NCBI RefSeq assembly: GCF_000877395.1 | Contig: NZ_JYFE01000025.1 | Span: forward strand, 62,001-126,000 | Direction: 5' to 3' | Source: Jannaschia aquimarina | GTDB lineage: Bacteria > Pseudomonadota > Alphaproteobacteria > Rhodobacterales > Rhodobacteraceae | DNA length: 64,000 nt | Shown here: in pieces, positions 1-7,852 of the stretch | Layout: each line of letters opens with the position of its first letter | How positions within the stretch are numbered: position 1 is the first letter of the stretch | Notes under the pieces: model-generated | Databases searched by the model: none | What the model saw: only the letters and a program-made list of their open reading frames with translations | Told to the model about the DNA's origin: nothing | Position numbers and translations under genes: made by a program

Positions 1-1806
1 CTGGCCCGAGATCGCAAAGCGCAGCGTGTTGGCCCGGCCGCGGGTCGTATCGCGTTCGGCCCGTGTCGCGCGGAACGACGGGCACATGACGCCCCCCTTC
101 AGCTTTCGGCAGGCGCCGTTGTTGTTGCACATCTCGACGGCGCCCTGAAATCCACCAGCGGCCCCGGGCCAGGCCGACCAGTCCAGCGCGGTTTCGAAAT
201 CGGGCACCTCGTAATCGGGGCCGTAGCGAAAGACGCGTCGGTCATCCATCGCGGGGGCGTGGACAACCTTGCCGGGGTTCATCAGGCCTTGCGGGTCGAA
301 GCGGCCCTTCACCTCTTCGAAGGCAGAAACGATCCGCGCCCCGAACATCTTCTCGTGAAACTCGGACCGGACAATGCCGTCGCCATGTTCTCCGGAATGG
401 GAGCCCTTGTACCGTTTGACGAGGTCGAAGGTCTCTTCGGCGATGGCGCGCATCGTCGACACGTCCTTATCGAGCTTCATGTTCAGGACGGGCCGGACGT
501 GCAGACACCCGACCGAGGCATGGGCGTACCACGTCCCCTTGGTGCCGTGGCGACTGAAGATCTCCGTCAGGCCGGCCGTGTATTCGGCGAGATCCGGCAA
601 GGCGACTGCGCAATCCTCGACGAAGGAGATCGGCTTGCCGGCCTGCTTCATCGACATCATCACGTTGAGGCCCGACTTGCGGTACTCTGCGATCGCCGAT
701 TGCAGCTTCTTGTCCGTCACCGGGACCACACCCCCCCAGCGATCGCCCGCGCCGGTGAAGGCGAAGCCCAGATTACCCATGCGGTCCGCAAGCTGCGCAA
801 GCTTGGCTGCATTCGCCTCGGCCGATCCTTCGGCGAACTCGACGAGCAGCAGAGCGGCCGGCTCGCCCTGGACGAATGCATCGATCGTCCTTGCGAAGAG
901 CGGGATGTCGCGGCCCAGCGCGATCATCGTGTCGTCGACCAACTCGACCCCCATCGGGTCCAGCGTCACCAGATGCTGCGTCGCGTCCATCGCGGCGTAG
1001 AAGCTTGGGAAATGACAGACGCCGAGGACTTTTTCGCCGGGCAGAGGCGCAAGCGAGAGCTCCAGTTCGGTGAAGTAGGCGAGCGTGCCCTCGGATCCGA
1101 CCAGGAGATGCGCCATGTTGACGTCGTTGCCGGTCAGGGCGTCGATGTTGTAGCCGCCGACACGCCGCTGCACCTTCGGGAAGCGGGCTTCGATCTCGTC
1201 GGCCTCGCGCTGACCGAGGGCGCGCATGTCGGCGACGAGATCTGCATAGGGACCCGGTTCGGGATCGGCGCCGTTGAAGCGGGCCTTCGTGCCGTCGGGC
1301 AGGACCGCTTGGATCGCACGGACATTGTCGCGGGTGATCCCGTAGCGCAGCGATTTCCCACCGGACGAGTTGTTCGCCGCCATCCCGCCAAGCGTGCAAC
1401 GCGAGGCCGTGGACGGATCGACCGGAAACCACAGCCCATGGGGCGCCAGGGCACGGTTCAATTCGTCCAGTACGAGGCCCGGCTGCACGCGCGCCGTCAG
1501 TCCTTCGGCGTCGATCTCGATGATTCGGTTCAGGTGGCGCGTATTGTCGAGCACGACCCCGCGATTCACCGTCTGACCGCATTGCGATGTACCGCCCCCC
1601 CTTGGAAGCACACAGGTTTGCGCCTCTCGCGCGACTTCCATCGCAGCAATCACGTCGTCTTCGGATCGGGGGATGACGATCGCATCCGGGACCATTTGGT
1701 AGATCGATGCGTCGGTCGCATAGCGCGCCCGCGATGCAGGGTCCGACAAGACGTCGCCTTGGACGGAAGCACGCAAACTTCTGGATATTCTACTATTTTC
1801 CCGCAT
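1..1806 (-). CDS. FAD-linked oxidase / Fe-S dehydrogenase (GlcD/YdiJ type), 3' end beyond window
   Basis: Reverse-strand translation from ATG at 1806 (preceded by a GGGGAGAGAGG-type ribosome site) stays open to the window edge, giving 602 residues without a stop. It begins MRENSRISRS, then carries the FAD-binding PCMH signature around residues 115-140 (FPVDPSTASRCTLGGM, then AANNSSGG), and near the window edge a CNNNGACRK segment and GVMCPSFRAT. The last two are typical of the long D-2-hydroxyacid dehydrogenases (YdiJ-like) in which a GlcD flavin half is joined to a 4Fe-4S ferredoxin half. Such enzymes oxidise D-2-hydroxy acids and pass electrons to a membrane or quinone acceptor. It is divergent from an aminotransferase/TRAP/aldolase operon, so it may oxidise a 2-hydroxy acid (for example glycolate) in the same pathway; the substrate is inferred only. 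The C-terminal part is outside the window. Confidence 0.85.
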   Translation of the reverse strand, partial: MRENSRISRSLRASVQGDVLSDPASRARYATDASIYQMVPDAIVIPRSEDDVIAAMEVAREAQTCVLPRGGGTSQCGQTVNRGVVLDNTRHLNRIIEIDAEGLTARVQPGLVLDELNRALAPHGLWFPVDPSTASRCTLGGMAANNSSGGKSLRYGITRDNVRAIQAVLPDGTKARFNGADPEPGPYADLVADMRALGQREADEIEARFPKVQRRVGGYNIDALTGNDVNMAHLLVGSEGTLAYFTELELSLAPLPGEKVLGVCHFPSFYAAMDATQHLVTLDPMGVELVDDTMIALGRDIPLFARTIDAFVQGEPAALLLVEFAEGSAEANAAKLAQLADRMGNLGFAFTGAGDRWGGVVPVTDKKLQSAIAEYRKSGLNVMMSMKQAGKPISFVEDCAVALPDLAEYTAGLTEIFSRHGTKGTWYAHASVGCLHVRPVLNMKLDKDVSTMRAIAEETFDLVKRYKGSHSGEHGDGIVRSEFHEKMFGARIVSAFEEVKGRFDPQGLMNPGKVVHAPAMDDRRVFRYGPDYEVPDFETALDWSAWPGAAGGFQGAVEMCNNNGACRKLKGGVMCPSFRATRAERDTTRGRANTLRFAISGQ

Positions 1807-1868
1807 CCGCCTCTCTCCCCGATGTCAGCCTAGCGAGGCTGCGATCCCCGTCAAATAGCGGTTGACTG

Positions 1869-1886
1869 AATTATGAATTCATTATT
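1869..1886. promoter_or_regulatory. AT-rich 18-bp near-palindrome in divergent promoter
   Basis: The sequence AATTATGAATTCATTATT is palindromic except for one position per arm, with a perfect 10-bp core ATGAATTCAT. It stands out in a GC-rich background, lies in the 136-bp gap between the divergent oxidase and aminotransferase genes, and follows directly on a TTGACT (1862-1867) that resembles a -35 element. This placement fits a repressor or activator operator shared by both transcription units. No regulator gene lies beside it in the window; it may be beyond the left edge. Confidence 0.55.
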
Positions 1887-1942
1887 ACGGTTTTCGCAAT
1901 GGGGAACGCGCCGCGGCAGATGGCGCCAGGGGAGGGGTACGG

Positions 1943-3130
1943 ATGCGTCAGGCAGGCAGGCATTTTCTTCAGATACCGGGACCGAGCGCCGTCCCGGACC
2001 GGATCCTGAGCGCGATCGGTCGCCAGACCATCGACCACCGGGGGCCCGATTTCGCCGAAGTCGGCCTCAAGGCGCTCAACGGCATGAAGTCCATCTTCAA
2101 GACCGAGCAGCATGTCTTCATCTACCCGTCATCGGGGACCGGCGCCTGGGAAGCCGCGCTGGTGAACACCATGTCCCCGGGCGACAAGGTTCTGATGTTC
2201 GAGACGGGGCACTTCGCCACTCTCTGGAACAAGATGGCCACAAAGCTCGGCATCCGGACGGAATTCCTTGAAGGCGATTGGCGCGGCGGTGCCGAGCCTG
2301 ACCGGATCGAAGCCCGTCTCCGCGAAGATACGAACCAAGAGATCAAGGCCGTCTGCGTCGTCCACAACGAGACCTCGACCGGCTCCGTCTCTCCGATCGC
2401 GGATGTCCGGCGCGCGATCGATGCAGCGGGGCATCCGGCCCTTCTGATGGTGGACACGATCTCGGGGTTAGCCTCCATCGACTTCCGCTTCGACGAATGG
2501 GGTGTCGACGTCTGCGTATCGGGATCTCAGAAGGGCCTCATGCTGCCCCCCGGCCTGAGCTTCAACGCCGTCAGCGAGCGCGCGATGAAGATGGCCGAGA
2601 GGGCGACCATGCCGCGCAGCTACTGGGACTGGCACGACATGGTCGGCCCGAACGAGACGGGCTACTTCCCCTACACGCCCGGAACGAACCTTCTCTATGG
2701 CCTGAACGAAGCCATCGACATGCTCCACGAGGAGGGGCTGGACAACGTCTTCGCCCGGCACGCGCGCCACGGCGCCGCGACCCGGGCGGCCGTTCGCGCT
2801 TGGGGCCTGGAGGTTCTGTGTGCGCGTCAGGGACAGGAATCCGGGGTCCTTACAGCCGTGCTGATGCCTCGGGGACATTCCGCCGACGCCTTCCGCGCCA
2901 CGACGCTCCAGCATTACGATATCTCTCTGGGCAACGGCCTGTCGAAGGTCGCCGACAAGGTGTTCCGTATCGGTCATCTGGGTGATTTCAACGATCTGAT
3001 GCTGATGGCAACGTTGTCCGGGGTCGAGATGGGATTGGCGAAGGCCGGCGTTCCACACGAGTCCGGCGGCGTTCAAGCCGCGATGGAGCATCTGAAAGAC
3101 AATCCGCAGGCGCGCGTCGCCGCCGAATGA
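1943..3130 (+). CDS. PLP-dependent class V aminotransferase (serine/aspartate-glyoxylate aminotransferase family)
   Basis: The 395-residue product has the class-V fold signature: IPGP near residues 11-14, SSGTGAWE at 63-70, HNETSTG at 141-147, the cofactor-binding Asp in MVDTISG (about 171) and the PLP lysine in SGSQKG (Lys197). This matches serine-glyoxylate, alanine-glyoxylate and aspartate-glyoxylate aminotransferases (SgaA, BhcA). The family transfers an amino group to glyoxylate, making glycine. The ATG at 1943 follows a strong GGGGAGGGG site. It heads an operon with a TRAP transporter, a GlcG/HbpS protein and a hydroxyaspartate aldolase that yields glyoxylate, so glyoxylate is the likely acceptor. 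The amino donor cannot be told from sequence. It is related to BhcA but the proteins of the classical beta-hydroxyaspartate cycle, BhcB and BhcD, are not present here. Confidence 0.85.
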   Translation: MRQAGRHFLQIPGPSAVPDRILSAIGRQTIDHRGPDFAEVGLKALNGMKSIFKTEQHVFIYPSSGTGAWEAALVNTMSPGDKVLMFETGHFATLWNKMATKLGIRTEFLEGDWRGGAEPDRIEARLREDTNQEIKAVCVVHNETSTGSVSPIADVRRAIDAAGHPALLMVDTISGLASIDFRFDEWGVDVCVSGSQKGLMLPPGLSFNAVSERAMKMAERATMPRSYWDWHDMVGPNETGYFPYTPGTNLLYGLNEAIDMLHEEGLDNVFARHARHGAATRAAVRAWGLEVLCARQGQESGVLTAVLMPRGHSADAFRATTLQHYDISLGNGLSKVADKVFRIGHLGDFNDLMLMATLSGVEMGLAKAGVPHESGGVQAAMEHLKDNPQARVAAE

Positions 3131-3170
3131 GCTTCCGGAACAGGGAGCATCAGAGAGGGAGGGGAAACCC

Positions 3171-4151
3171 ATGAATATCAAGAGCACATTGCTGGCCGGA
3201 ATCGCGGCTGCGGTGTTGCCGCTCCAGGCGGCTGCGCAGGACCTGACGCTGCGGTTCGGCCATGTCGGCGGCCCCGGATCGCTGTTCGAAGCGTCCGCCA
3301 ATGCCTTTGCGGGATGCGCGAACGGACGGCTCGGTGACCGGGCCGAGGTTCAGGTCTTCGGCTCCAGCCAGCTCGGCAACGACCGGGAACTGCTTCAGAA
3401 GCTGAAGCTCGGTCAAGTCGACTTCTCGCTGCCGTCCTCGGTCATGTCGTCGGTAGCGCCGGAATTCGGCATCTTCGAGATGCCCTACATCATCCAGACC
3501 CGCGACCACATGCGCGCCGTTCAGGCGGAACTGGGCGATGTCTTCCAGGAGGCCGCGCTCAGCGAAGGCTACCGGATCATCGGCTATTTCGAGAACGGCT
3601 TCCGCCACATCACCAACAATACCCGCCCGATCACGACGCCCGAGGATCTGTCCGGCATCAAGCTGCGCACCCCGAACGGCGAATGGCGCGTGAAGATGTT
3701 CCAGCTCTATGGCGCGAACCCGACGCCGATGGCTCTGTCCGAAGTGTTCACGGCACTTCAGACGAACGTCATCGACGGGCAGGAAAACCCCTACGCCCAG
3801 ATCGCGTCGCAGAAGTTCCAGGAGGTGCAGGAATACCTTTCGATCACGGGGCACGTCTACACGCCGGGCTACGTGCTCGTGGCCGAGAACCAGTGGCAGC
3901 GCCTGCCAGAGGATGTGCGCGCCGATCTGGAGGCCTGCGGCTCGGAGACACAGGCGGTCGTCTACGAGACGGCCGAGCGGCTTGAGAACGAACTTCTTGA
4001 AGTCATCCGCGAGGCCGGTGTCTCCGTCAACGAGGCCGACAAGCAGGCCTTCATCGACGCGTCCGCTCCGATCTACGAGGAATTCGCCTCGACCGTCGAT
4101 GGTGGCGCCGACCTGATCGAGCGCATCCAGGCGCTCGCCCCCGACAGCTGA
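3171..4151 (+). CDS. dctP: TRAP transporter substrate-binding protein, DctP family
   Basis: A 326-residue periplasmic binding protein with a signal peptide (about residues 1-22, cut after LQAAA). Family features include LRFGHVGGPGS at the mature N-terminus, GQVDFSLPSS, the FRHITNN segment, and a central KLRTPNGEWR carrying the arginine that in DctP proteins salt-bridges the substrate carboxylate. The substrate is therefore probably a carboxylic acid. It follows the aminotransferase gene by 40 bp behind a GAGAGGGAGGGG ribosome site. A 9-bp stem-loop lies immediately downstream before the permease genes, as is common where binding protein must exceed permease. In this context a hydroxy-amino acid or related dicarboxylate is a reasonable ligand, by inference. 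Confidence 0.93.
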   Translation: MNIKSTLLAGIAAAVLPLQAAAQDLTLRFGHVGGPGSLFEASANAFAGCANGRLGDRAEVQVFGSSQLGNDRELLQKLKLGQVDFSLPSSVMSSVAPEFGIFEMPYIIQTRDHMRAVQAELGDVFQEAALSEGYRIIGYFENGFRHITNNTRPITTPEDLSGIKLRTPNGEWRVKMFQLYGANPTPMALSEVFTALQTNVIDGQENPYAQIASQKFQEVQEYLSITGHVYTPGYVLVAENQWQRLPEDVRADLEACGSETQAVVYETAERLENELLEVIREAGVSVNEADKQAFIDASAPIYEEFASTVDGGADLIERIQALAPDS

Positions 4152-4158
4152 CGCGTCC

Positions 4159-4182
4159 CGGAGGGCCGCGTTAGGCCCTCCG
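4159..4182 (+). terminator. Intercistronic stem-loop between dctP and dctQ
   Basis: A perfect 9-bp inverted repeat, CGGAGGGCC and GGCCCTCCG, with a 6-nt loop GCGTTA, starts 8 bp after the dctP stop. It is followed by TTCCCCC rather than a T run, so it is more likely an attenuator or 3'-end stabiliser that raises binding protein over permease than a full terminator. Confidence 0.7.
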
Positions 4183-4254
4183 TTCCCCCTCCGATGCACC
4201 GAGGTCGACGTGACCACGACCGCAACTGCCGGGTCCGCCCGGAAAGGACCCATC

Positions 4255-4797
4255 ATGCTTGACGCGCTTCGACGGTTCTTCGAGCTGGTCCTGGAATATT
4301 TCGTCATTCTGCTGATGGTCGTGCTGACGACCATCGTGATCGTGGCAGTGGTCTACCGCCTGCTCGGATCCAGCCTGGCCTGGTACGACGAGGTCGCCGC
4401 GATCCTGCTGGCATGGATTACCTATTACGGATCGGCCCTGGCGGCACTGCGCCGGCGACATATCGGATTTGACACCGTCCTGCTGGCGATCCCGATGCCG
4501 GCCCGGATGGTCGCCGTCGCCGTCGCCGAAGCCGTGACCGCCGCCTTCTTCATCCTGCTGGCCTGGGCGGGCTGGACGGTGATGATGATCCTCGGCGGAA
4601 TGAGCCTGGTCTCGCTGACCTGGATGCCGGTCAGCGTCACCCAATCCGTCATCCCCATCGGCGCGATCCTGTTCCTGATCTGCCAGGCGCTCAGCCTTCC
4701 GGGTTATTGGGTCACCACCGCGCGCGGCGTGTCGCTGGAACATGCCGAGATCGAGGAAGAAGTCGAAACCGAGATGAAGAAAGCGGGGAACGCCTGA
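4255..4797 (+). CDS. dctQ: TRAP transporter small permease, DctQ family
   Basis: The 180-residue protein is hydrophobic with four predicted membrane segments (about residues 12-32, 45-62, 85-110, 128-150). LAWITYYGSALA after the second segment is typical of DctQ. An upstream GTG at 4210 is in frame, but the ATG at 4255 has GGAAAGGA at good spacing and yields the usual short cytoplasmic N-terminus, so it is preferred. DctQ pairs with the large permease DctM to make the sodium-coupled membrane module used by DctP. One base separates its stop from the dctM start, indicating coupled translation. Confidence 0.9.
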   Translation: MLDALRRFFELVLEYFVILLMVVLTTIVIVAVVYRLLGSSLAWYDEVAAILLAWITYYGSALAALRRRHIGFDTVLLAIPMPARMVAVAVAEAVTAAFFILLAWAGWTVMMILGGMSLVSLTWMPVSVTQSVIPIGAILFLICQALSLPGYWVTTARGVSLEHAEIEEEVETEMKKAGNA

Positions 4798-4798
4798 T

Positions 4799-6079
4799 AT
4801 GCTGATGCTCGCGATATTCGTGCTGATGGTGGCGCTGATCTGCCTGAACGTGCCGATCGCCGTTGCCCTGGCCGTGTCGGCCATCCTCGGCCTCGTGGTG
4901 CTGGAGGGGACCGGCTCGCTCGTGAATGTCGCGCTCGACATGTATGGAGGCGCGACCAAGTTCTCGCTCATCGCGATCCCGATGTTCGTCCTCGCCGGCG
5001 CGATCATGAATGCCGGCGGCATCACCGACCGTCTGATCAACTTCGTGGCAGCGCTCATCGGTTTCATTCGGGGCGGGCTGGCGCACGTGAATATCGGCGT
5101 CTCGCTCTTCTTCGCCGAGATTTCGGGCAGCGCCGTCGCCGACGTTGCGGCGATGGGGTCGGTCATGATCCCGCAGATGAAGAAGCGCGGCTACTCCGGG
5201 GCCTTCTCGGCGGCGGTGACGTCGTCATCGGCCTCCCTCGCCATCATCATCCCGCCGTCGATCCCGATGATCCTCTATGCGACTTCGGCCAACGTGTCGG
5301 TCGAACAGCTCTTCGTCGCCGGGGTCATTCCCGGCCTTCTGGGCGCGGCGGGCCTGATGGGCGTCTCCTACTATTTCGCGCGGCGCTACGACCTCCCGCG
5401 AGAGGATGCGTTCTCAGGCCGCGTCCTCTGGCGGGCCTTCGTCGACGCCCTGCCGACCTTCGCGCTGCCTGTCATCATCCTGGGCGGCATCTTCGGCGGC
5501 TACGTGACCGCGACCGAGGCGGCGGGCCTCGCCGTGCTGGCCGCCATCGCGATCTCGCTCTACTATCGGCAGGTCGATTTCAAGCACCTCCAGCGGTCGA
5601 TGCTCGACGGCGGGATGCAGACGGCGGTCGTCATGCTGCTGGTCGCCGCCTCGGTGGTGATGGGCGGCTTCCTCACCCGCGCGCAATACCCGCAGGAACT
5701 GGCCGCCGCGATCCTCGGCATCACCGAGAACAAGTGGCTGATCCTGCTCATTCTGAACTTCTTCTTCCTGGTAATCGGCTTCTTCCTTCATTCGGCTGCG
5801 GCGATCATCCTGGTCGTGCCCATCGTCATCCCCCTGATCGACGCGGCGGGGATCAATCCGATCCATTTCGGCCTGGTCGTGACGCTGAACCTCGCCATCG
5901 GCCAGCAGACGCCACCGGTCGCGTCGGTTCTCATCACCGCCTGCGCGGTGGCACGAGCGAACATCTGGGACGTGACCAAGGTGAACGTGTATTTCATCGC
6001 CGTCCTCTTGGCGGTGCTGCTGATGTGCACCTACATCCCGGCCATCCCGCTTTTCCTCGTGGATTACTTCTACGGCTAA
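4799..6079 (+). CDS. dctM: TRAP transporter large permease, DctM family
   Basis: The 426-residue protein has about twelve membrane segments and family signatures: AIPMFVLAGAIMNAGGIT near residue 60, EISGSAVADVAAMGSVMIPQM near 105-125, and the PPSIPMILYA loop near 155. The length is normal for DctM. It forms the ion-coupled transport channel with DctQ; driven by sodium, it imports the ligand delivered by DctP. The start lies 1 bp after the dctQ stop. Confidence 0.95.
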   Translation: MLMLAIFVLMVALICLNVPIAVALAVSAILGLVVLEGTGSLVNVALDMYGGATKFSLIAIPMFVLAGAIMNAGGITDRLINFVAALIGFIRGGLAHVNIGVSLFFAEISGSAVADVAAMGSVMIPQMKKRGYSGAFSAAVTSSSASLAIIIPPSIPMILYATSANVSVEQLFVAGVIPGLLGAAGLMGVSYYFARRYDLPREDAFSGRVLWRAFVDALPTFALPVIILGGIFGGYVTATEAAGLAVLAAIAISLYYRQVDFKHLQRSMLDGGMQTAVVMLLVAASVVMGGFLTRAQYPQELAAAILGITENKWLILLILNFFFLVIGFFLHSAAAIILVVPIVIPLIDAAGINPIHFGLVVTLNLAIGQQTPPVASVLITACAVARANIWDVTKVNVYFIAVLLAVLLMCTYIPAIPLFLVDYFYG

Positions 6080-6100
6080 GGGTTTTCTCCCCGACTCGTC

Positions 6101-6130
6101 CGTCCGCAACGCTTGCGGGCGGACGCTTTT
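6101..6130 (+). terminator. Terminator-like hairpin after dctM
   Basis: CGTCCGC (6101-6107) pairs with GCGGACG (6119-6125), with an alternative inner stem CCGCAA/TTGCGG, followed by CTTTT. It would partly end the TRAP transcript; the next gene begins only 20 bp later in the same direction, so read-through is likely. Confidence 0.5.
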
Positions 6131-6149
6131 CGCCAAAGGATCGCCGACC

Positions 6150-6569
6150 ATGGATCTCGACCTCGCCAACGCCCTGATCGCCGCCGCGCTGGAGCATCGC
6201 CGCACGAACGGAATGAAGCCTCTGACCATCGCCGTCATCGACGCGGGCGGCCACCTCGTCGCCTTGCAGCGGGAAAACGGGACATCGAACCTGCGGGCGG
6301 AAATCGCACAGGGCAAGGCCAAGGGCGCGGTGGCCATGGGACTCGGTTCCCGTGCGCTCCACAACCGGGCCGAACAGCAGCCCTATTTCATTCAGGCGAT
6401 GAACGCATTGGCCGGCGGCAGCCTCGTGCCCGTTCCCGGCGGTGTGCTCGTCAAGCGTGACGGCGTTCTTGTCGGAGCGGTCGGGATTACCGGCGACACC
6501 TCGGACAACGACGAGGCCTGCGCCGTCGCCGCGATCGAGGGACAGGGTCTGACAGCCGAGACCGGCTGA
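6150..6569 (+). CDS. GlcG/HbpS-family (heme-degrading domain-like) protein
   Basis: A 139-residue protein with the GlcG/HbpS (DUF336) pattern: an N-terminal helix, TIAVIDAGGHLVALQREN near residues 27-44, KAKGAVAMGLGSRAL, and a C-terminal PGGVLVKRDGVLVGAVGITG followed by DEACAVAAI. Members sit in glycolate (glc) and related hydroxy-acid operons; some bind heme, while the role of GlcG is not settled. Its stop codon overlaps the ATG of the following aldolase (TGATG arrangement), so the two are translationally coupled. In this cluster it is probably an accessory to hydroxy-acid catabolism. Confidence 0.85.
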   Translation: MDLDLANALIAAALEHRRTNGMKPLTIAVIDAGGHLVALQRENGTSNLRAEIAQGKAKGAVAMGLGSRALHNRAEQQPYFIQAMNALAGGSLVPVPGGVLVKRDGVLVGAVGITGDTSDNDEACAVAAIEGQGLTAETG

Positions 6570-7687
6570 TGGGCGGCACACTCGGCTACGACATCCCTGC
6601 CCTGCCCGGCATGGCCGAAGCGGACATCGTCACGCCCTGCCTGATCCTCGACCTCGATGCGCTCGAGCGGAACATCCGTCGCCTCGGCGAAGAGGTCCGG
6701 CGGCTCGGCGTGCGCCATCGCGCCCATGGCAAGATGCACAAGTCGATCGACGTGCTGAAGCTGCAGGAAGCCCTCGGCGGCGCCTGTGGTGTCTGCTGTC
6801 AGAAGGTCTCCGAGGCGGAGGCCTTTGCGCGGGCGGGCGCGCGCGATATCCTCATCTCGAACCAGGTCGTCGGCGACACCAAGCTCGAACGTCTGGCCGC
6901 CCTGCCCCGCTTCGGCGCGCGGATCGCCGTCTGCGTGGACGACGCAATGAATGTGGCAGACCTGTCGGCGGCGGCCGTCGCGGCCGAAACCGACCTGGAT
7001 GTCCTCGTAGAGATCGAATGCGGCGCCGGGCGCTGTGGCGTGGGCAGCCCGGACGCCGCAATCGCACTCGCCCAAGCGATCATCGCGTCGCCCGGACTGC
7101 GGTTCGAGGGCCTGCAGGCCTATAACGGCGCAATGCAGCATATCGAGGACGAAGCAGCCCGGGCGGAACGGGCCGATGCCGTCATCGAAACCGTGCGCCG
7201 GTATCTCGCCGCACTGGAGGCGGAGGGCCTGACCTGTCGGACGGTGACGGGGGGCGGCACCGGAAGCTGGCGCCGTGAAGCCGCCTCGGGTGTCTATACC
7301 GAAGTACAATGCGGGTCCTACGCCTTCATGGACGCCCATTACGGTCGTGTTCTGTGCGACGAGTGGGAGACGGCGCTATTCGTCCTGACCTCGGTGATGA
7401 GTGTCGCCCGCCCCGGTCAGGCGGTCGTGGATGCCGGACACAAGGCACATGCCGTCGATAGCGGGCCGCCGCGTGTCCACGACAGGCAGGATCTGGACTA
7501 TGTCGGGTGGTCGGACGAACACGGGATCGTCGCCGATCCGGACCGAACCCTCCGCCTCGGGGACAGGCTGCGCCTCGTACCGGGCCACTGCGATCCGACC
7601 TGCAACCTGCACGACTGTTATGTCGGCCTACGCGGCGGGACGGTCGAGTCGGTCTGGCCGGTGACCGCCCGCGGCAAGCTTTTCTGA
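6569..7687 (+). CDS. 3-hydroxy-D-aspartate aldolase (BhcC-like, D-threonine aldolase/DSD1 fold)
   Basis: The 372-residue protein starts with GYDIPALPGM and TPCLILDLDALERNI, then RHRAHGKMHKS, in which Lys55 is the expected PLP lysine. It continues with CGVCCQKVSEAEAFA, VEIECGAGRCGV, QAYNGAMQH and a C-terminal PGHCDPTCNLHD. In the last motif His340 and Asp342 match the divalent-metal ligands of D-threonine-aldolase-type enzymes. From memory, this N-terminal half is very close to the Paracoccus enzyme (BhcC) that reversibly cleaves 3-hydroxyaspartate to glycine and glyoxylate. D-threonine aldolase or D-serine dehydratase activity is the main alternative. Transport and transamination genes upstream fit a catabolic direction. 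Confidence 0.85.
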   Translation: MGGTLGYDIPALPGMAEADIVTPCLILDLDALERNIRRLGEEVRRLGVRHRAHGKMHKSIDVLKLQEALGGACGVCCQKVSEAEAFARAGARDILISNQVVGDTKLERLAALPRFGARIAVCVDDAMNVADLSAAAVAAETDLDVLVEIECGAGRCGVGSPDAAIALAQAIIASPGLRFEGLQAYNGAMQHIEDEAARAERADAVIETVRRYLAALEAEGLTCRTVTGGGTGSWRREAASGVYTEVQCGSYAFMDAHYGRVLCDEWETALFVLTSVMSVARPGQAVVDAGHKAHAVDSGPPRVHDRQDLDYVGWSDEHGIVADPDRTLRLGDRLRLVPGHCDPTCNLHDCYVGLRGGTVESVWPVTARGKLF

Positions 7688-7852
7688 GGCTTGTCGGAAT
7701 ATTTCCCAACTCAACACGGATGCAGGGCGACACCGGGCCAAATTGTTTCCAATTGTCGTCACAGCCCGAACCACTTCGGGACCTATCCATTTAGACACCA
7801 CGAATCCGGGCGTTTCGGGACAGACCGCCCCGAACGCGAACGAGGACGCCAT

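Noticed and set aside
259-1833. Long forward-strand open frame of over 500 codons
   Set aside because: Its reverse complement encodes a clear FAD/Fe-S oxidase; the forward frame has no family motifs and is a high-GC shadow.
1943-7687. A complete beta-hydroxyaspartate cycle (bhcABCD)
   Set aside because: No hydroxyaspartate dehydratase or iminosuccinate reductase is present in the window, so only a partial relation can be claimed.
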